This document shows positions 39,713-48,476 of a stretch of DNA of 64,000 nt, one piece after another. The stretch is from Psychrobacter sp. AH5 (GTDB lineage: Bacteria; Pseudomonadota; Gammaproteobacteria; Pseudomonadales; Moraxellaceae), in contig NZ_JAMBMT010000001.1 of assembly GCF_040371085.1 (NCBI RefSeq), positions 2,356,001 through 2,420,000 of the forward strand, read 5' to 3'. The number at the start of each line of letters is the position of its first letter. The first letter of the stretch is position 1. The notes beneath the pieces are model-generated. The model saw only the letters and a program-made list of their open reading frames with translations. It was not told the DNA's origin and made no database searches. Position numbers and translations under genes: made by a program.

Positions 39713-40228
39713 TTAGCTAGCCGCTGCAATCATATACTCAACGGCTTGACGAATCTGATCTTCAGTCACCCCATTATAAGCTTGCGCTGGCATCTGATTA
39801 AAACCATTTGCTGAGTGGCTAGTCAAAGTATCTACGCCCTTCTCGATACGCGGCACCCAAGCAGCAGCATCGCCATATTTTGGCGCATTGAGTAACCCAT
39901 TAGCATGACAAGCCATGCACTGCTTGTTATAAAGCTCAGCACCAACATTGACCGCAAGATCTTCGGTTGCCGCAGGCGCTTCGGCCACTACCATATCAGT
40001 ATCGGTAGCTTCAGCTTCTGGCGTCTCAGTCGTAGCTACTACCATAGGCTCAGTTTCTGCAAATTGCATGTCTTCTGCTTCAGGAGCATTAGCACGGGCA
40101 ATCTCAGCCGCCGCTTCTACACGCTCTGGTGCTTTGACCTCTTCACTATTACTACAAGCGCTAAGACTAAATCCTAAGCTAATCATGAGCGTTGTCCACA
40201 ATGCTGTACTCAATGCCGTTTTTCTCAT
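39713..40228 (-). CDS. cytochrome c5-family lipoprotein (copy 2)
   Basis: A 171-residue paralogue of the downstream gene: lipobox LSACSNSEE, acidic Ala/Thr-rich spacer (about 25-95), then CMACHANGLLNAPKYGD and Met ligand FNQMPAQA. The haem domains of the two copies are nearly the same while the spacers differ. The 87-bp gap between them has no visible terminator, so one transcript is likely. Confidence 0.88.
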   Translation of the reverse strand: MRKTALSTALWTTLMISLGFSLSACSNSEEVKAPERVEAAAEIARANAPEAEDMQFAETEPMVVATTETPEAEATDTDMVVAEAPAATEDLAVNVGAELYNKQCMACHANGLLNAPKYGDAAAWVPRIEKGVDTLTSHSANGFNQMPAQAYNGVTEDQIRQAVEYMIAAAS

Positions 40229-40563
40229 CCCAACATCCTCAATAAAGTTGATACAAAAGCGTATAGAACCTAATAAATTATTGGAATTATCATAGCATAA
40301 AACTAGGTAAAACCGTTATCGTCATAAGGTGTTTTTATTCGCCTTTCTTTGACTCGTTTGGTATGAATTTATCGTGATTATCAGCCACTACCTATCTAAA
40401 AGCATTGACTTTACTAACAATTTTGGGTAAAATTACCGCCCTTGTACTTTTGTGCAAGATTATCCTAGTTTGAGCTGATGCGGTTTTTTTGAGATATTAC
40501 CGCTAAATACTAATACACAGCCAAACTAATGCCTTTATATCTCATCCCTATTAAGGAGTCTTC
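40229..40563. other. intergenic region ahead of rpsU
   Basis: 335 bp between the divergent cytochrome and rpsU genes. It holds the rpsU promoter (40405-40433) and a 5-prime leader of about 120 nt; I see no other structure. Confidence 0.6.
40405..40433 (+). promoter_or_regulatory. sigma-70 promoter of rpsU
   Basis: TTGACT (40405-40410), 17-bp spacer, TAAAAT (40428-40433), directed at rpsU with a leader of about 120 nt. Confidence 0.8.
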
Positions 40564-40779
40564 ATGCCTGCAGTTAAGGTTAAAGAAAACGAACCCGTTG
40601 ATATCGCTATCCGCCGTTTCAAACGTGCTTGCGAAAAAGCTGGCGTATTGTCAGATGTGCGTAAGCGTGAGTTTTATGAAAAACCAACGCAAGAGCGTAA
40701 GCGCAAAAAAGCCGCTGCCGTAAAGCGTTATAAGAAAAAATTACAACGTGATACTATCCGTACCACGCGTATGTACTAA
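40564..40779 (+). CDS. rpsU: 30S ribosomal protein S21
   Basis: A 71-residue, very basic protein with the S21 pattern [26 protein letters not shown] and Arg/Lys-rich C-terminus ending in RTTRMY. It binds the small subunit late in assembly near the anti-Shine-Dalgarno. AAGGAG precedes the ATG and a strong terminator follows, so most rpsU transcripts end before yqeY. Confidence 0.98.
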   Translation: MPAVKVKENEPVDIAIRRFKRACEKAGVLSDVRKREFYEKPTQERKRKKAAAVKRYKKKLQRDTIRTTRMY

Positions 40780-40845
40780 TCGCTAGCTACTTAGTCTTAA
40801 TTCAGTCTTAATAGATTAAATAGCTACATATTAGTAGTACATCAG

Positions 40846-40881
40846 CGCCACTGTTATCGATTGATATCAGTGGCGTTTTTT
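40846..40881 (+). terminator. intrinsic terminator of rpsU
   Basis: Perfect 8-bp stem CGCCACTG/CAGTGGCG (40846-40853 and 40868-40875) with a 14-nt loop and six T. Confidence 0.92.
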
Positions 40882-40974
40882 ATGCTACAATTTTTATTAT
40901 TTATTAATAGCAAGTTATTAATAGCTAGCCGTTATAACTTTTATAATAACCATAAATAAGGAATAGTCGTCATC

Positions 40975-41424
40975 ATGAGTGCACTAAAACAGCAATTAGC
41001 CGATACCATCGTCACCGCTATGAAAGCGCGCGAGCTTGAGCGCGTCAAAGTCATGCGTAATGTACAAGCTGTCGTCAAGCAAATCGAGATCGATCGTAGA
41101 GTGGAGCTAGACGACGCTGGCGTGTTAGAGATACTGCAAAAGCAGCTCAAACAGCGTCAAGAATCGTTAGCTATTTTTACTGCGAACGGCCGTGATGACT
41201 TAGCCGCTAAAGAGCAGTTCGAGATTGATATTATCAATGAATTTATGCCCAAGCAAATGGACGATAGCGAGCTTGCCGCCCTAGTCAATGCCGAAATCGA
41301 TGCACAAGGCGCAACTTCCATGCGCGACATGGGTAGTGTGATGGGCACGCTTAAGACCAAAACCGCTGGTCGCGCTGATCCGGCGGTTATCTCAAAGCTA
41401 GTTAAAGAAGCGCTACAAGGTTAG
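40975..41424 (+). CDS. yqeY: GatB/YqeY domain protein
   Basis: This 149-residue protein is a free-standing version of the tail domain of GatB (tRNA amidotransferase). The core has MKARELERVKVMRNVQAVVKQIEIDRR and the C-terminal GSVMGTLKTKTAGRADPAVISKLVKE block. Free YqeY is often next to rpsU in proteobacteria; its role is not settled. AAGGA precedes the ATG. The convergent M48 gene begins 34 bp downstream, with the yqeY terminator overlapping its end. Confidence 0.92.
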   Translation: MSALKQQLADTIVTAMKARELERVKVMRNVQAVVKQIEIDRRVELDDAGVLEILQKQLKQRQESLAIFTANGRDDLAAKEQFEIDIINEFMPKQMDDSELAALVNAEIDAQGATSMRDMGSVMGTLKTKTAGRADPAVISKLVKEALQG

Positions 41425-41452
41425 TTTTTTAGGCTTAGAATAACCAATCGAT

Positions 41453-41486
41453 AACCGCCTAAGGCTCAAAGTCTTTGGCGGTTTTT
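41453..41486 (+). terminator. yqeY terminator inside the M48 gene 3-prime end
   Basis: AACCGCC/GGCGGTT stem (41453-41459 and 41477-41483) plus an inner AAG/CTT, followed by five T. It overlaps the last codons of the convergent protease gene. Confidence 0.75.
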
Positions 41487-43042
41487 ACATCGATAATTTC
41501 TTGATTAATATTCGCTAATAACGCTTGGCCACTACTGGCGTTAGCGGTTTGTAATTGTTTGGCAAGCTGCTGCGCTTGTGTCAATGAAGTCAAAGCAGAG
41601 TCATAACGCCCATTCCAAAGCTGATCGTGGCTGCGGTAGCGTAGCGCATTAATGGTGGCAATAGCAGCAATCGACGCTGAAGGTGCGTTTTTAGCTAGCT
41701 TTTCATTAGCGAGTTGTAGACTTTGCCAAGCGTAGCGATCACTAGGCTGCTGTAGTGTTAGCGGTTTTAGTAAGGCTTGCGCTTGCAGCGGCTGATTATT
41801 ATTAGTCAGCGCTTCAGCTAAATACAAACGCAGATCGCGGCGCTCAGGATAAAGACGCTGCTGCGCGCTGAGCACCTCCACCGCTTGTTGCCAATTGTTT
41901 TGTTCGCTTAGTACTTGGCCATAAGTAATCGATAATAATGGCTCCAGCATTTGTAGCTGACTTGCTGGCAGTGCTGAGAGCTCAGTCATCAACTTATCAG
42001 CGTCAGCGAAGCGCTGCTGCTCGCCATACCAATACATCAAAGCAAGCTTAGCACCATTACTGCTTTTAGCGGCGGTGGTTAGCGCAGTCTCTGAGCTATG
42101 CTTGCCAGTCACTTGTACGCGCCAATACAATAAGTCGAATAAAGCCTGGTGACGCTGCTGCTCAGCTAAGGATAAAGGCGCGTAACGTTGCGCGCGAGTT
42201 TGCGATTCGCTCAAGCGCTCATTGCTCAACGGATGTGAGCGTACAAAGCTAGGCAAGTAGCGGTTTTCGACTTGATTGAGTTGGCTCTTTTGATTCATCG
42301 TCGCAAAAAAACTTGGCATCGCTCGCGGATTGTAGCCCGCCTGATTCATGATTTGCATCCCTACCCGATCTGCCTCGCGCTCATTGCTACGACTAAAGGC
42401 CATGCTACTATTCATCGTAGCAGTCTGCGAACCCATCATTACCGCCGCTCCAGCATCGCCATCGATAGCTGAGGCGGCAATAGCAGCGAGCATACCGCCT
42501 ATTTGCATGAGTAGCGCTTTTTTGCGCTCATCGACACCGCTCTCATAGTGGCGCTGACTAATATGCGCCACCTCATGCGCCACTACACTAGCTAGCTCAT
42601 CCATACTACTAGCTGCCAATATGGTGCCGGTATTGATACCGATGACCCCGCCTGGCGCAGCAAAAGCATTGATATTAGGATTATCGATGATTACTACCGC
42701 TAACGGCGCTTGCTGGCGTGCTTGCGCATTGAGTCGCCAAGTCATCGCTTTTATTACCTCTTGCACCCAAGGATCATGCTCCATTTTGGTACGGCCATTG
42801 ATATTTTGTAGCGACCAGTGCCCAATAAGCTTATTGTGATATTGATCAGAAAAACTTAGCGCTTGCCCTTGTAAGCTTGGCAATTCAAGCTCATTTGCTG
42901 GCGCTTGCCATGAATTAGAGGTTGGAATTTTTGCCGTAGGCATAGTGGCGCTCTGCATAGCAGTGGCGCTATGGCTAAAACTACTGGCTAGTAATGACAG
43001 AGCCAGTAAGCTACGGATTGATGAGTGATTGAGACGATTCAA
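41459..43042 (-). CDS. periplasmic M48 metalloprotease, BepA-like
   Basis: BepA-type proteases watch over outer membrane protein and LptD assembly. This 527-residue protein has a signal peptide (ending SHSATA), the zinc motif HEVAH (156-160) and the third ligand in NEREADRVG. The second half is helical and reads as TPR repeats (VEVLSAQQRLYPERRDLRLYLAEALTNNNQPLQA and others), as in BepA. E. coli BepA is 487 residues. Its last codons lie within the terminator of yqeY. Confidence 0.9.
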   Translation of the reverse strand: MNRLNHSSIRSLLALSLLASSFSHSATAMQSATMPTAKIPTSNSWQAPANELELPSLQGQALSFSDQYHNKLIGHWSLQNINGRTKMEHDPWVQEVIKAMTWRLNAQARQQAPLAVVIIDNPNINAFAAPGGVIGINTGTILAASSMDELASVVAHEVAHISQRHYESGVDERKKALLMQIGGMLAAIAASAIDGDAGAAVMMGSQTATMNSSMAFSRSNEREADRVGMQIMNQAGYNPRAMPSFFATMNQKSQLNQVENRYLPSFVRSHPLSNERLSESQTRAQRYAPLSLAEQQRHQALFDLLYWRVQVTGKHSSETALTTAAKSSNGAKLALMYWYGEQQRFADADKLMTELSALPASQLQMLEPLLSITYGQVLSEQNNWQQAVEVLSAQQRLYPERRDLRLYLAEALTNNNQPLQAQALLKPLTLQQPSDRYAWQSLQLANEKLAKNAPSASIAAIATINALRYRSHDQLWNGRYDSALTSLTQAQQLAKQLQTANASSGQALLANINQEIIDVKTAKDFEP

Positions 43043-43359
43043 ATGGGTATCCTATTTTGACCCTTACACCGGTTTTGTGCTGACTATAAAAATTTGTGCT
43101 AGCTATTAAAGACAGCAAGCTCAAACGCTTAGGTCATTTATATTAAAGCCGTTTTGACTATATAATCTTGGCGGTGTAAGGTCAATTATTAGCCGTTACT
43201 AACTACCAATATCTAGGTAAGCGTCACGGTTAAGTAACATTGTGGTGTGATGCTAAGTGGCGCCATGCTAAAACATCAAACACAGTGATGATGATATTCA
43301 ACTGCTCTTCTACGAGAGCAGTTTGTTATAATAAGCATTTATGATTAAGGGTTTGCTCT
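43043..43359. other. intergenic region between the M48 and TusA-like genes
   Basis: 317 bp between divergent genes. It holds a 9-bp-stem hairpin immediately ahead of an extended -10 element for the TusA-like gene. I see nothing else I can support. Confidence 0.55.
43301..43332 (+). promoter_or_regulatory. hairpin joined to an extended -10 promoter
   Basis: AACTGCTCT/AGAGCAGTT arms (43300-43308 and 43315-43323, 6-nt loop) are followed at once by TGTTATAAT (43324-43332), about 28 bp ahead of the ATG at 43360. The palindrome lies where a -35 or operator would be, so it may be a regulator site rather than a terminator. Confidence 0.6.
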
Positions 43360-43803
43360 ATGTCTGCTGCGCCTTCTGCCCCTCCTCCATACCCTATAGC
43401 ACTGTCAGCGGCTTTGTCTGCTCAGCAGCAACAGCTTATCGCGGACTTATTAGCGCTAGCGCCTAAGAGCTATGTAACTGAGGCCGATGAGACTCAAGCT
43501 GAGGCTGCTATTACTATAAAAGCTCTAGTCGATGGTCGCGGTTTGGCTTGCCCCATGCCACTACTGAAGACCAAAGTGGCTTTGCGCGAAGTAGCGGTAG
43601 GTGAGTCGTTATATGTCATCGCTACTGATCCTAATTCGCAAGCAGATATCACGGCTTTTTGTGCTCAATCCCAAGCTAGTAATGCCGATTCATTGGCTAT
43701 TTTAGTCAATACAGTCACTGATAACGCCTTTATTACTGACCATACGGCACAGGCAGCCGATACAATATTTCACTTCATCATTACCAAAACCGATAGCAAC
43801 TAA
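43360..43803 (+). CDS. TusA-family sulfurtransferase-like protein
   Basis: TusA proteins carry sulfur on a conserved Cys, for tRNA thiolation and other uses. This 147-residue protein has the family core VDGRGLACPMPLLKTKVALREV (about 53-74) with the CPMPL motif that holds the active Cys, followed by the VIATDPNSQADITAFC segment. It has a 50-residue N-terminal extension absent from E. coli TusA (81 residues), rich in Ala, Ser and Pro at the start and with no signal sequence. It could be TusA itself or a paralogue such as YedF. rpoH follows. Confidence 0.85.
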   Translation: MSAAPSAPPPYPIALSAALSAQQQQLIADLLALAPKSYVTEADETQAEAAITIKALVDGRGLACPMPLLKTKVALREVAVGESLYVIATDPNSQADITAFCAQSQASNADSLAILVNTVTDNAFITDHTAQAADTIFHFIITKTDSN

Positions 43804-43891
43804 GCGCTGCTATCCTTTACAATTACTATAATAATTTTATTTTGCATACTTGTTTATTTATTTGCCTATTTACTTGATTAAGGTCAAAGAT

Positions 43892-44941
43892 ATGACTACT
43901 ACTTCTAATGACTCTGCGGCAACGAACGCTTCATCAAAGAAGCAGCCTCGCAGTAATGACAAGGTGACCACTGAGCAAAACGCGGCACGTAAAGCGGCGT
44001 TAGAGGCGGCGGCTAAGCGTCCGCCATATGATGCTAGCGCCTTAGAAAAAACTAGCACTCGAGATTTAGTGCCTGCTATGCCGACTCACCTCTCAGCTCC
44101 AGGGGTAAATTTGGGCGCTTATATTAATACTGTGCATCAAATTCCTATCTTGACTCCGACGCAAGAGCAAGAGCTTGCGCATCGTTATTATGACGAAGGT
44201 GATGTCGAGGCGGCGCGGCTACTGGTGATGTCGCATCTACGCTTTGTGATACATATTGCGCGTAGCTATTCAGGTTATGGTTTACCGCAAGCGGATCTCA
44301 TCCAAGAAGGCAACTTAGGTCTGATGAAAGCGGTCAAGCGTTTCGATCCTAATAAAGGCGTGCGCTTGGTATCCTTTGCCGTGCATTGGATCAAGGCTGA
44401 GATACATGAATTTGTTATTCGTAACTGGCGTATTGTCAAAGTTGCGACAACCAAAGCGCACCGTAAGCTATTTTTTAATCTGCGTAGCCTAAAAAAGACT
44501 AATAATCAGCTGACGCTTGAAGAAGCCGATGCAATTGCCAATGATCTTAATGTCACGCGCAAGCAAGTGCTAGAGATGGAGTCACGCCTAACCTCTTATG
44601 ATGCCTCTTTTGAGACCCAGTCGAGCGATGATGATGACGGTCGTTATGCGCCGCAGCTGTTTTTGGAAGACGGTATTGATCCGGCAGAGATGGTAGAAGA
44701 ATCCGATTGGGAAGAGAATAACTCTTCTGCCCTCATAGCAGCGATGGATACTTTAGATGATCGCTCTCGTGATATCGTTGAGCAGCGCTGGCTAAGTGAG
44801 CAAAAATCTACTTTACATGAACTGGCGGCTGTTTATTCGATTTCGGCAGAACGAGTAAGGCAAATTGAAAAAAATGCTATGGATAAAATCCGCGAAGCGA
44901 TGACTATTGACAGTGTCATTTTGCCCGATGATATTCAATAG
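43892..44941 (+). CDS. rpoH: heat-shock sigma factor RpoH (sigma-32)
   Basis: RpoH directs RNA polymerase to heat-shock genes. Regions 2 and 4 align closely with E. coli sigma-32: LIQEGNLGLMKAVKRFDPNKGVRLVSFAVHWIKAEIHEFVIRNWRIVKVATTKAHRKLFFNLRS, with the RpoH box at its end, and the C-terminal helix-turn-helix LHELAAVYSISAERVRQIEKNAMDKIREA. Starting at the ATG 43892 (AAGG upstream), the protein is 349 residues; about 57 of them precede the usual N-terminus and are rich in Asn, Lys, Ala and Thr. Confidence 0.96.
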   Translation: MTTTSNDSAATNASSKKQPRSNDKVTTEQNAARKAALEAAAKRPPYDASALEKTSTRDLVPAMPTHLSAPGVNLGAYINTVHQIPILTPTQEQELAHRYYDEGDVEAARLLVMSHLRFVIHIARSYSGYGLPQADLIQEGNLGLMKAVKRFDPNKGVRLVSFAVHWIKAEIHEFVIRNWRIVKVATTKAHRKLFFNLRSLKKTNNQLTLEEADAIANDLNVTRKQVLEMESRLTSYDASFETQSSDDDDGRYAPQLFLEDGIDPAEMVEESDWEENNSSALIAAMDTLDDRSRDIVEQRWLSEQKSTLHELAAVYSISAERVRQIEKNAMDKIREAMTIDSVILPDDIQ

Positions 44942-45007
44942 TTTTGGTACTTATCCTGCAAACTTAGGCTGGCACGTTAACTAGGTATATAAAACAAGAG
45001 TTTGAGA

Positions 45008-45376
45008 ATGGTTAATTGGATAGGTATTGCTGCCATTAATATGGCTATTGCGGTAGCATTAGGCGCTTTTGGCGCTCATGGACTCAAAAGCTTAGTCAAT
45101 GAGCAGCAGCTTGCATGGTGGCATACGGCGACTTTATACTTATTCGTCCATGCACTGGGTTTATTATTAGTAGGTATTTTAGTACGGCTTAATTATGCCA
45201 CTCAAACTACAGCTTGGTTACTACAAATTGGCGTCCTTATCTTTGCCGGTAGCCTATATGCGATGACTTTAGGAGCGCCAAGATGGTTTGGAGCTATTAC
45301 TCCTATTGGCGGAGTGCTAATGATAGCTGGTTGGCTATGGCTAGCGGTAACGGCTTTTCGTTTGGGTAGAGCATAA
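45008..45376 (+). CDS. DUF423 (YgdD-like) membrane protein
   Basis: A 122-residue, four-span membrane protein with the DUF423 opening GIAAINMAIAVALGAFGAHGLK and the GGxLMIAGWLWL-type C-terminal span. Function unknown across the family. I take the ATG at 45008; an in-frame TTG is two codons upstream. thiS follows 88 bp later on the same strand. Confidence 0.88.
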   Translation: MVNWIGIAAINMAIAVALGAFGAHGLKSLVNEQQLAWWHTATLYLFVHALGLLLVGILVRLNYATQTTAWLLQIGVLIFAGSLYAMTLGAPRWFGAITPIGGVLMIAGWLWLAVTAFRLGRA

Positions 45377-45464
45377 TAATGGTAAGTTTAATATAAGTAT
45401 CGTATCATTAGCTTACTATAGTTATATTTATTTAAAGGCATTAGATAATTAGGGAGCACAGCCA

Positions 45465-45665
45465 ATGAGCACTATCACTGTCAACGGTAAAACTTTGCAA
45501 ACCACCCATCAAACGGTACAGTTGGTACTTAATGAGCTAGGGTTAAGTAAAGGGCGTTATGCGGTAGAAGTGAATGGCGATCTTGTTCCAAAAAGTGAGT
45601 TGGCGCAACTGCGAGTCGTAGAAGGTATGGCTATTGAAGTAGTGCAAGCAGTTGGCGGCGGCTAA
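45465..45665 (+). CDS. thiS: sulfur carrier protein ThiS
   Basis: ThiS carries sulfur as a C-terminal thiocarboxylate for thiazole synthesis by ThiG. The 66-residue protein has the beta-grasp fold and ends in the required Gly-Gly (VQAVGGG; the extra Gly is common). AGGGAG precedes the ATG and a strong terminator follows. thiG is at 17.6 kb, so the usual thiS-thiG pair is split. Confidence 0.94.
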   Translation: MSTITVNGKTLQTTHQTVQLVLNELGLSKGRYAVEVNGDLVPKSELAQLRVVEGMAIEVVQAVGGG

Positions 45666-45975
45666 AAGGTTTTTGGATTCCGTAAATCTTATTTTATAAT
45701 TAACCAATCTTACAACCGAAAAAGACCTCAACGGCATTAACGTTTGAGGTCTTTTTTTACTATTACTATCGCTATTTATTCTAGCCGTATCTTAGCTTTG
45801 GTTAGAAAAATTTTATAACCTATGTCTTTATAACTCATACTCATTAAATACAGCTGATTGATTGGCTTGGGACGATAATAATTAAGTTTTGGTATTATAT
45901 TTATAATCAACTATTATTGTCACCAAACCAATAAAAGCTTTTATAGTTATCGATAGCATTACTTAACAGTTATAA
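45666..45975. other. intergenic region between thiS and hpf
   Basis: 310 bp between convergent genes. The thiS terminator (45719-45758) is at its left end. The remainder is AT-rich and I see no gene or further site in it. Confidence 0.55.
45719..45758 (+). terminator. intrinsic terminator of thiS
   Basis: An 11-bp perfect stem AAAGACCTCAA/TTGAGGTCTTT (45721-45731 and 45743-45753), followed by T-rich sequence. The flanking A and T runs would also let it work in the other direction. Confidence 0.95.
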
Positions 45976-46356
45976 CTATAGCGCCGGAGCAGCATCTACT
46001 ACTTCGTTGTCATCATAATTTCCATCACGTCCCGATCCACGGGTCTTCTTATCCTGTTGACGAGTCTTATACTTACGGACTTGGCGCTCAAGTTTATCTG
46101 CCATCTCATTGATAGCTTTATACATATCGTCGTCTTGAGCTTGGACAAACATCTCTTGACCTGAGACTCGCATAATAGCTTCAGCTTTGTGGCTCTTTTT
46201 GCCGCCATCACTAGCTCCACTATTATCTAATGACAAGATGACTTGAATACTTTGAATTTGATCGAAATGACGTTCAATCTTCTCTAATTTTTCGCGCACT
46301 GCGGTATTCATGGCATCGGTAACACTGATATGGTGACCACTAATAGATACGTTCAT
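45976..46356 (-). CDS. hpf: ribosome hibernation promoting factor
   Basis: HPF binds the 30S decoding site and promotes 100S dimer formation in resting cells. The 126-residue protein has MNVSISGHHISVTDAMNTAVREKLEKIERHF, the family opening, and AQDDDMYKAINEMADKLERQVRKYK. It is the short HPF type (E. coli 95) with a Lys/Asp-rich tail, without the dimerisation domain of long HPF. AAGGA precedes the ATG. It follows rpoN (202 bp), the conserved order in proteobacteria. Confidence 0.95.
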   Translation of the reverse strand: MNVSISGHHISVTDAMNTAVREKLEKIERHFDQIQSIQVILSLDNSGASDGGKKSHKAEAIMRVSGQEMFVQAQDDDMYKAINEMADKLERQVRKYKTRQQDKKTRGSGRDGNYDDNEVVDAAPAL

Positions 46357-46558
46357 ATGTTCGTCCTTATATTTATTTACAATACTAAATCGCTTAGTTT
46401 TTGTTGTTAATGCCCCTCTAATTTGTCATGAATAATGAATAGTAGCAAGACGCTATATTGTAATTAAATGTAATTATTATTTCTGTTATTCGGCAAACTC
46501 TATATAATCAAAAAATTTATTTTTATAAACTTCACTCTCGTAACCTATTTAACTGTCG

Positions 46559-48274
46559 CTAGTATTTTTGTTTACGCTGAGTAGAAGATCCTATCCCCAT
46601 TGCTTCACGATATTTAGCTACCGTTCGCCTAGCAATATCGATACCTTCTTCACGCAGATGTTGCTGCAAGCGGCTATCAGAGAGTGGCTTTTTGGGTGCT
46701 TCGTTCTCTATAAGCTGCTTAATCCTAGCGCTGATAGCCGTTGATGAGACATCGCCATCACTGCTACTGACATGCGATGAAAAGAAGTGCTTGAGCGAAA
46801 ATAGCCCTTGCGGTGTCAAGATGGACTTGCTGGTCGTCAAACGCGACACTGTCGATTCGTGTAGTCCTACCTCTTCGGCAATATCTCTTAAAATCAAAGG
46901 CTGCATCGCTGAAGCACCGTGACGCAAAAACTCCTGCTGGCGCCGAACGATACTAGTCGCCACTTTCAATAAGTTTTGATTACGCTCCTCAATACTTCGA
47001 ATAAATAATTTGGCATCGGTAAGGTTTTCACGTAGATACTGATTGTCCGAGCTATCATCGCCGCGCCTGACAAGATTGGCATAGTCTTGATTGATACGCA
47101 GCTTCGGTAGCGTCTCCGGATTAAGACTTACCTGCCAGCGCTCGTCTGTCATCGCCCTATCGACTTCCAGAGCCGCTGACGGATGGCGACGAATGGGCGT
47201 CACTAACATATCCGGAATATCATAACTCTCCGGCGCTTGCTGATAATCCGCTTGGCTACTTTTAAAAGACAACCCAGGCGCAGGATTGAGCTGACGTAAT
47301 AAGCTTAGCGCTGGGGTAATCTGCTCAGCCTTGAGACCAGTGACTTGCATAAGCGCCTTGATATTATTACTTACTAAATGCTCACTTGCTGATAATAAGA
47401 CCTCAGCAAAAGCCAAATGCTCGGTATTACGATCAAGTTTGCTTAGCTGTATTGCCAAGCATTCGCTTAGATTACGCGCCCCTACGCCTACTGGATCACA
47501 GGACTGAATGACCTTGAGCATGACCGTTATCTCATCACGCTCTATCGGCTCCTCCCACTGATAAAAGCTTGCCATCGTCGCAAAGCTCTGTAACAACTCC
47601 TCGATATCTAAACGAATAAACCCCCTCTCATCCATAGCGTCAATCAGATAATCGGCGATCATGGTATCGGTATCAGATAAGCGCTTAAAATTGAGCTGCC
47701 AACGCACATAGTCTTGAATGCTAGCGTTGGTTGCGCCTTGATAACTATCAAGATCATCAAAATCAAAATGGCTAGTAGCGGATTGGCTAGCGCTTGCGCT
47801 ATTAAAGCTACTTATCTCAAAAGTCTCTTGATTATTATAATCGCTATCAGTGCTATTATTAGCTAAGTCTTGGCTATCGATATCCATAGCGCTATCATCG
47901 ATAGTGGCTTGCTGCAATTTATCAAAACTGTCTGTATTGTCATAATTATCATAAGCGTCAGAGCTATCGTAATTATCAAACTCATCAATGCTATTTTCTT
48001 TGTCGTTAACGTTATCCACTACTGCACCACTATTCCACATCTCAAGCGTTAAGGGTTCATCGAGGCTCTCTTGGCTATCCTCATAGTCGTTATCCTCATC
48101 ATAACTCTCGTCTTCTTCAATACGCTCAAGTAACGGGTTACTATCAAGCTTAGCTTGTACTTCCTGCGCTAATTCAAGACTAGAGAGCTGCAACAATTTA
48201 ATAGCTTGCTGCATTTGCGGCGTAAGCTTTTGTGAGGTGCTTAGCGTGGCTGCTAACCCGAATGACATACTCAT
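46559..48274 (-). CDS. rpoN: RNA polymerase sigma-54 factor
   Basis: RpoN binds -24/-12 promoters and needs enhancer-binding ATPases. The 571-residue protein has the glutamine-rich region I (LSTSQKLTPQMQQAIKLLQLSSLEL), the central core-binding domain, a helix-turn-helix around VGLHESTVSRLTTSK, and the RpoN box ARRTVAKYRE at about 548-557. Region II (about 52-180) is very long and acidic, with runs of Asp, Asn, Ser and Tyr (ESYDEDNDYED, DNYDSSDAYDNYD). That makes it longer than E. coli RpoN (477). The ATG at 48274 is preferred over a TTG upstream. Confidence 0.96.
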   Translation of the reverse strand: MSMSFGLAATLSTSQKLTPQMQQAIKLLQLSSLELAQEVQAKLDSNPLLERIEEDESYDEDNDYEDSQESLDEPLTLEMWNSGAVVDNVNDKENSIDEFDNYDSSDAYDNYDNTDSFDKLQQATIDDSAMDIDSQDLANNSTDSDYNNQETFEISSFNSASASQSATSHFDFDDLDSYQGATNASIQDYVRWQLNFKRLSDTDTMIADYLIDAMDERGFIRLDIEELLQSFATMASFYQWEEPIERDEITVMLKVIQSCDPVGVGARNLSECLAIQLSKLDRNTEHLAFAEVLLSASEHLVSNNIKALMQVTGLKAEQITPALSLLRQLNPAPGLSFKSSQADYQQAPESYDIPDMLVTPIRRHPSAALEVDRAMTDERWQVSLNPETLPKLRINQDYANLVRRGDDSSDNQYLRENLTDAKLFIRSIEERNQNLLKVATSIVRRQQEFLRHGASAMQPLILRDIAEEVGLHESTVSRLTTSKSILTPQGLFSLKHFFSSHVSSSDGDVSSTAISARIKQLIENEAPKKPLSDSRLQQHLREEGIDIARRTVAKYREAMGIGSSTQRKQKY

Positions 48275-48476
48275 AAACGGTTTATTGCACTCCAATATTG
48301 AGATGGCTTTGGTTAATAGTTTATCTAATAATAGCTGCTAACAGTGACTTAACGTCCTATAGGGCCATGACGATAGCATTTTTTATAGTAATCTTGCTAT
48401 GATAATTTATATCTAACCTTTATAAGCTATCTATCTTGGCAAAAATAATCGCTATCTTAAACAAATGAGAGATCAT

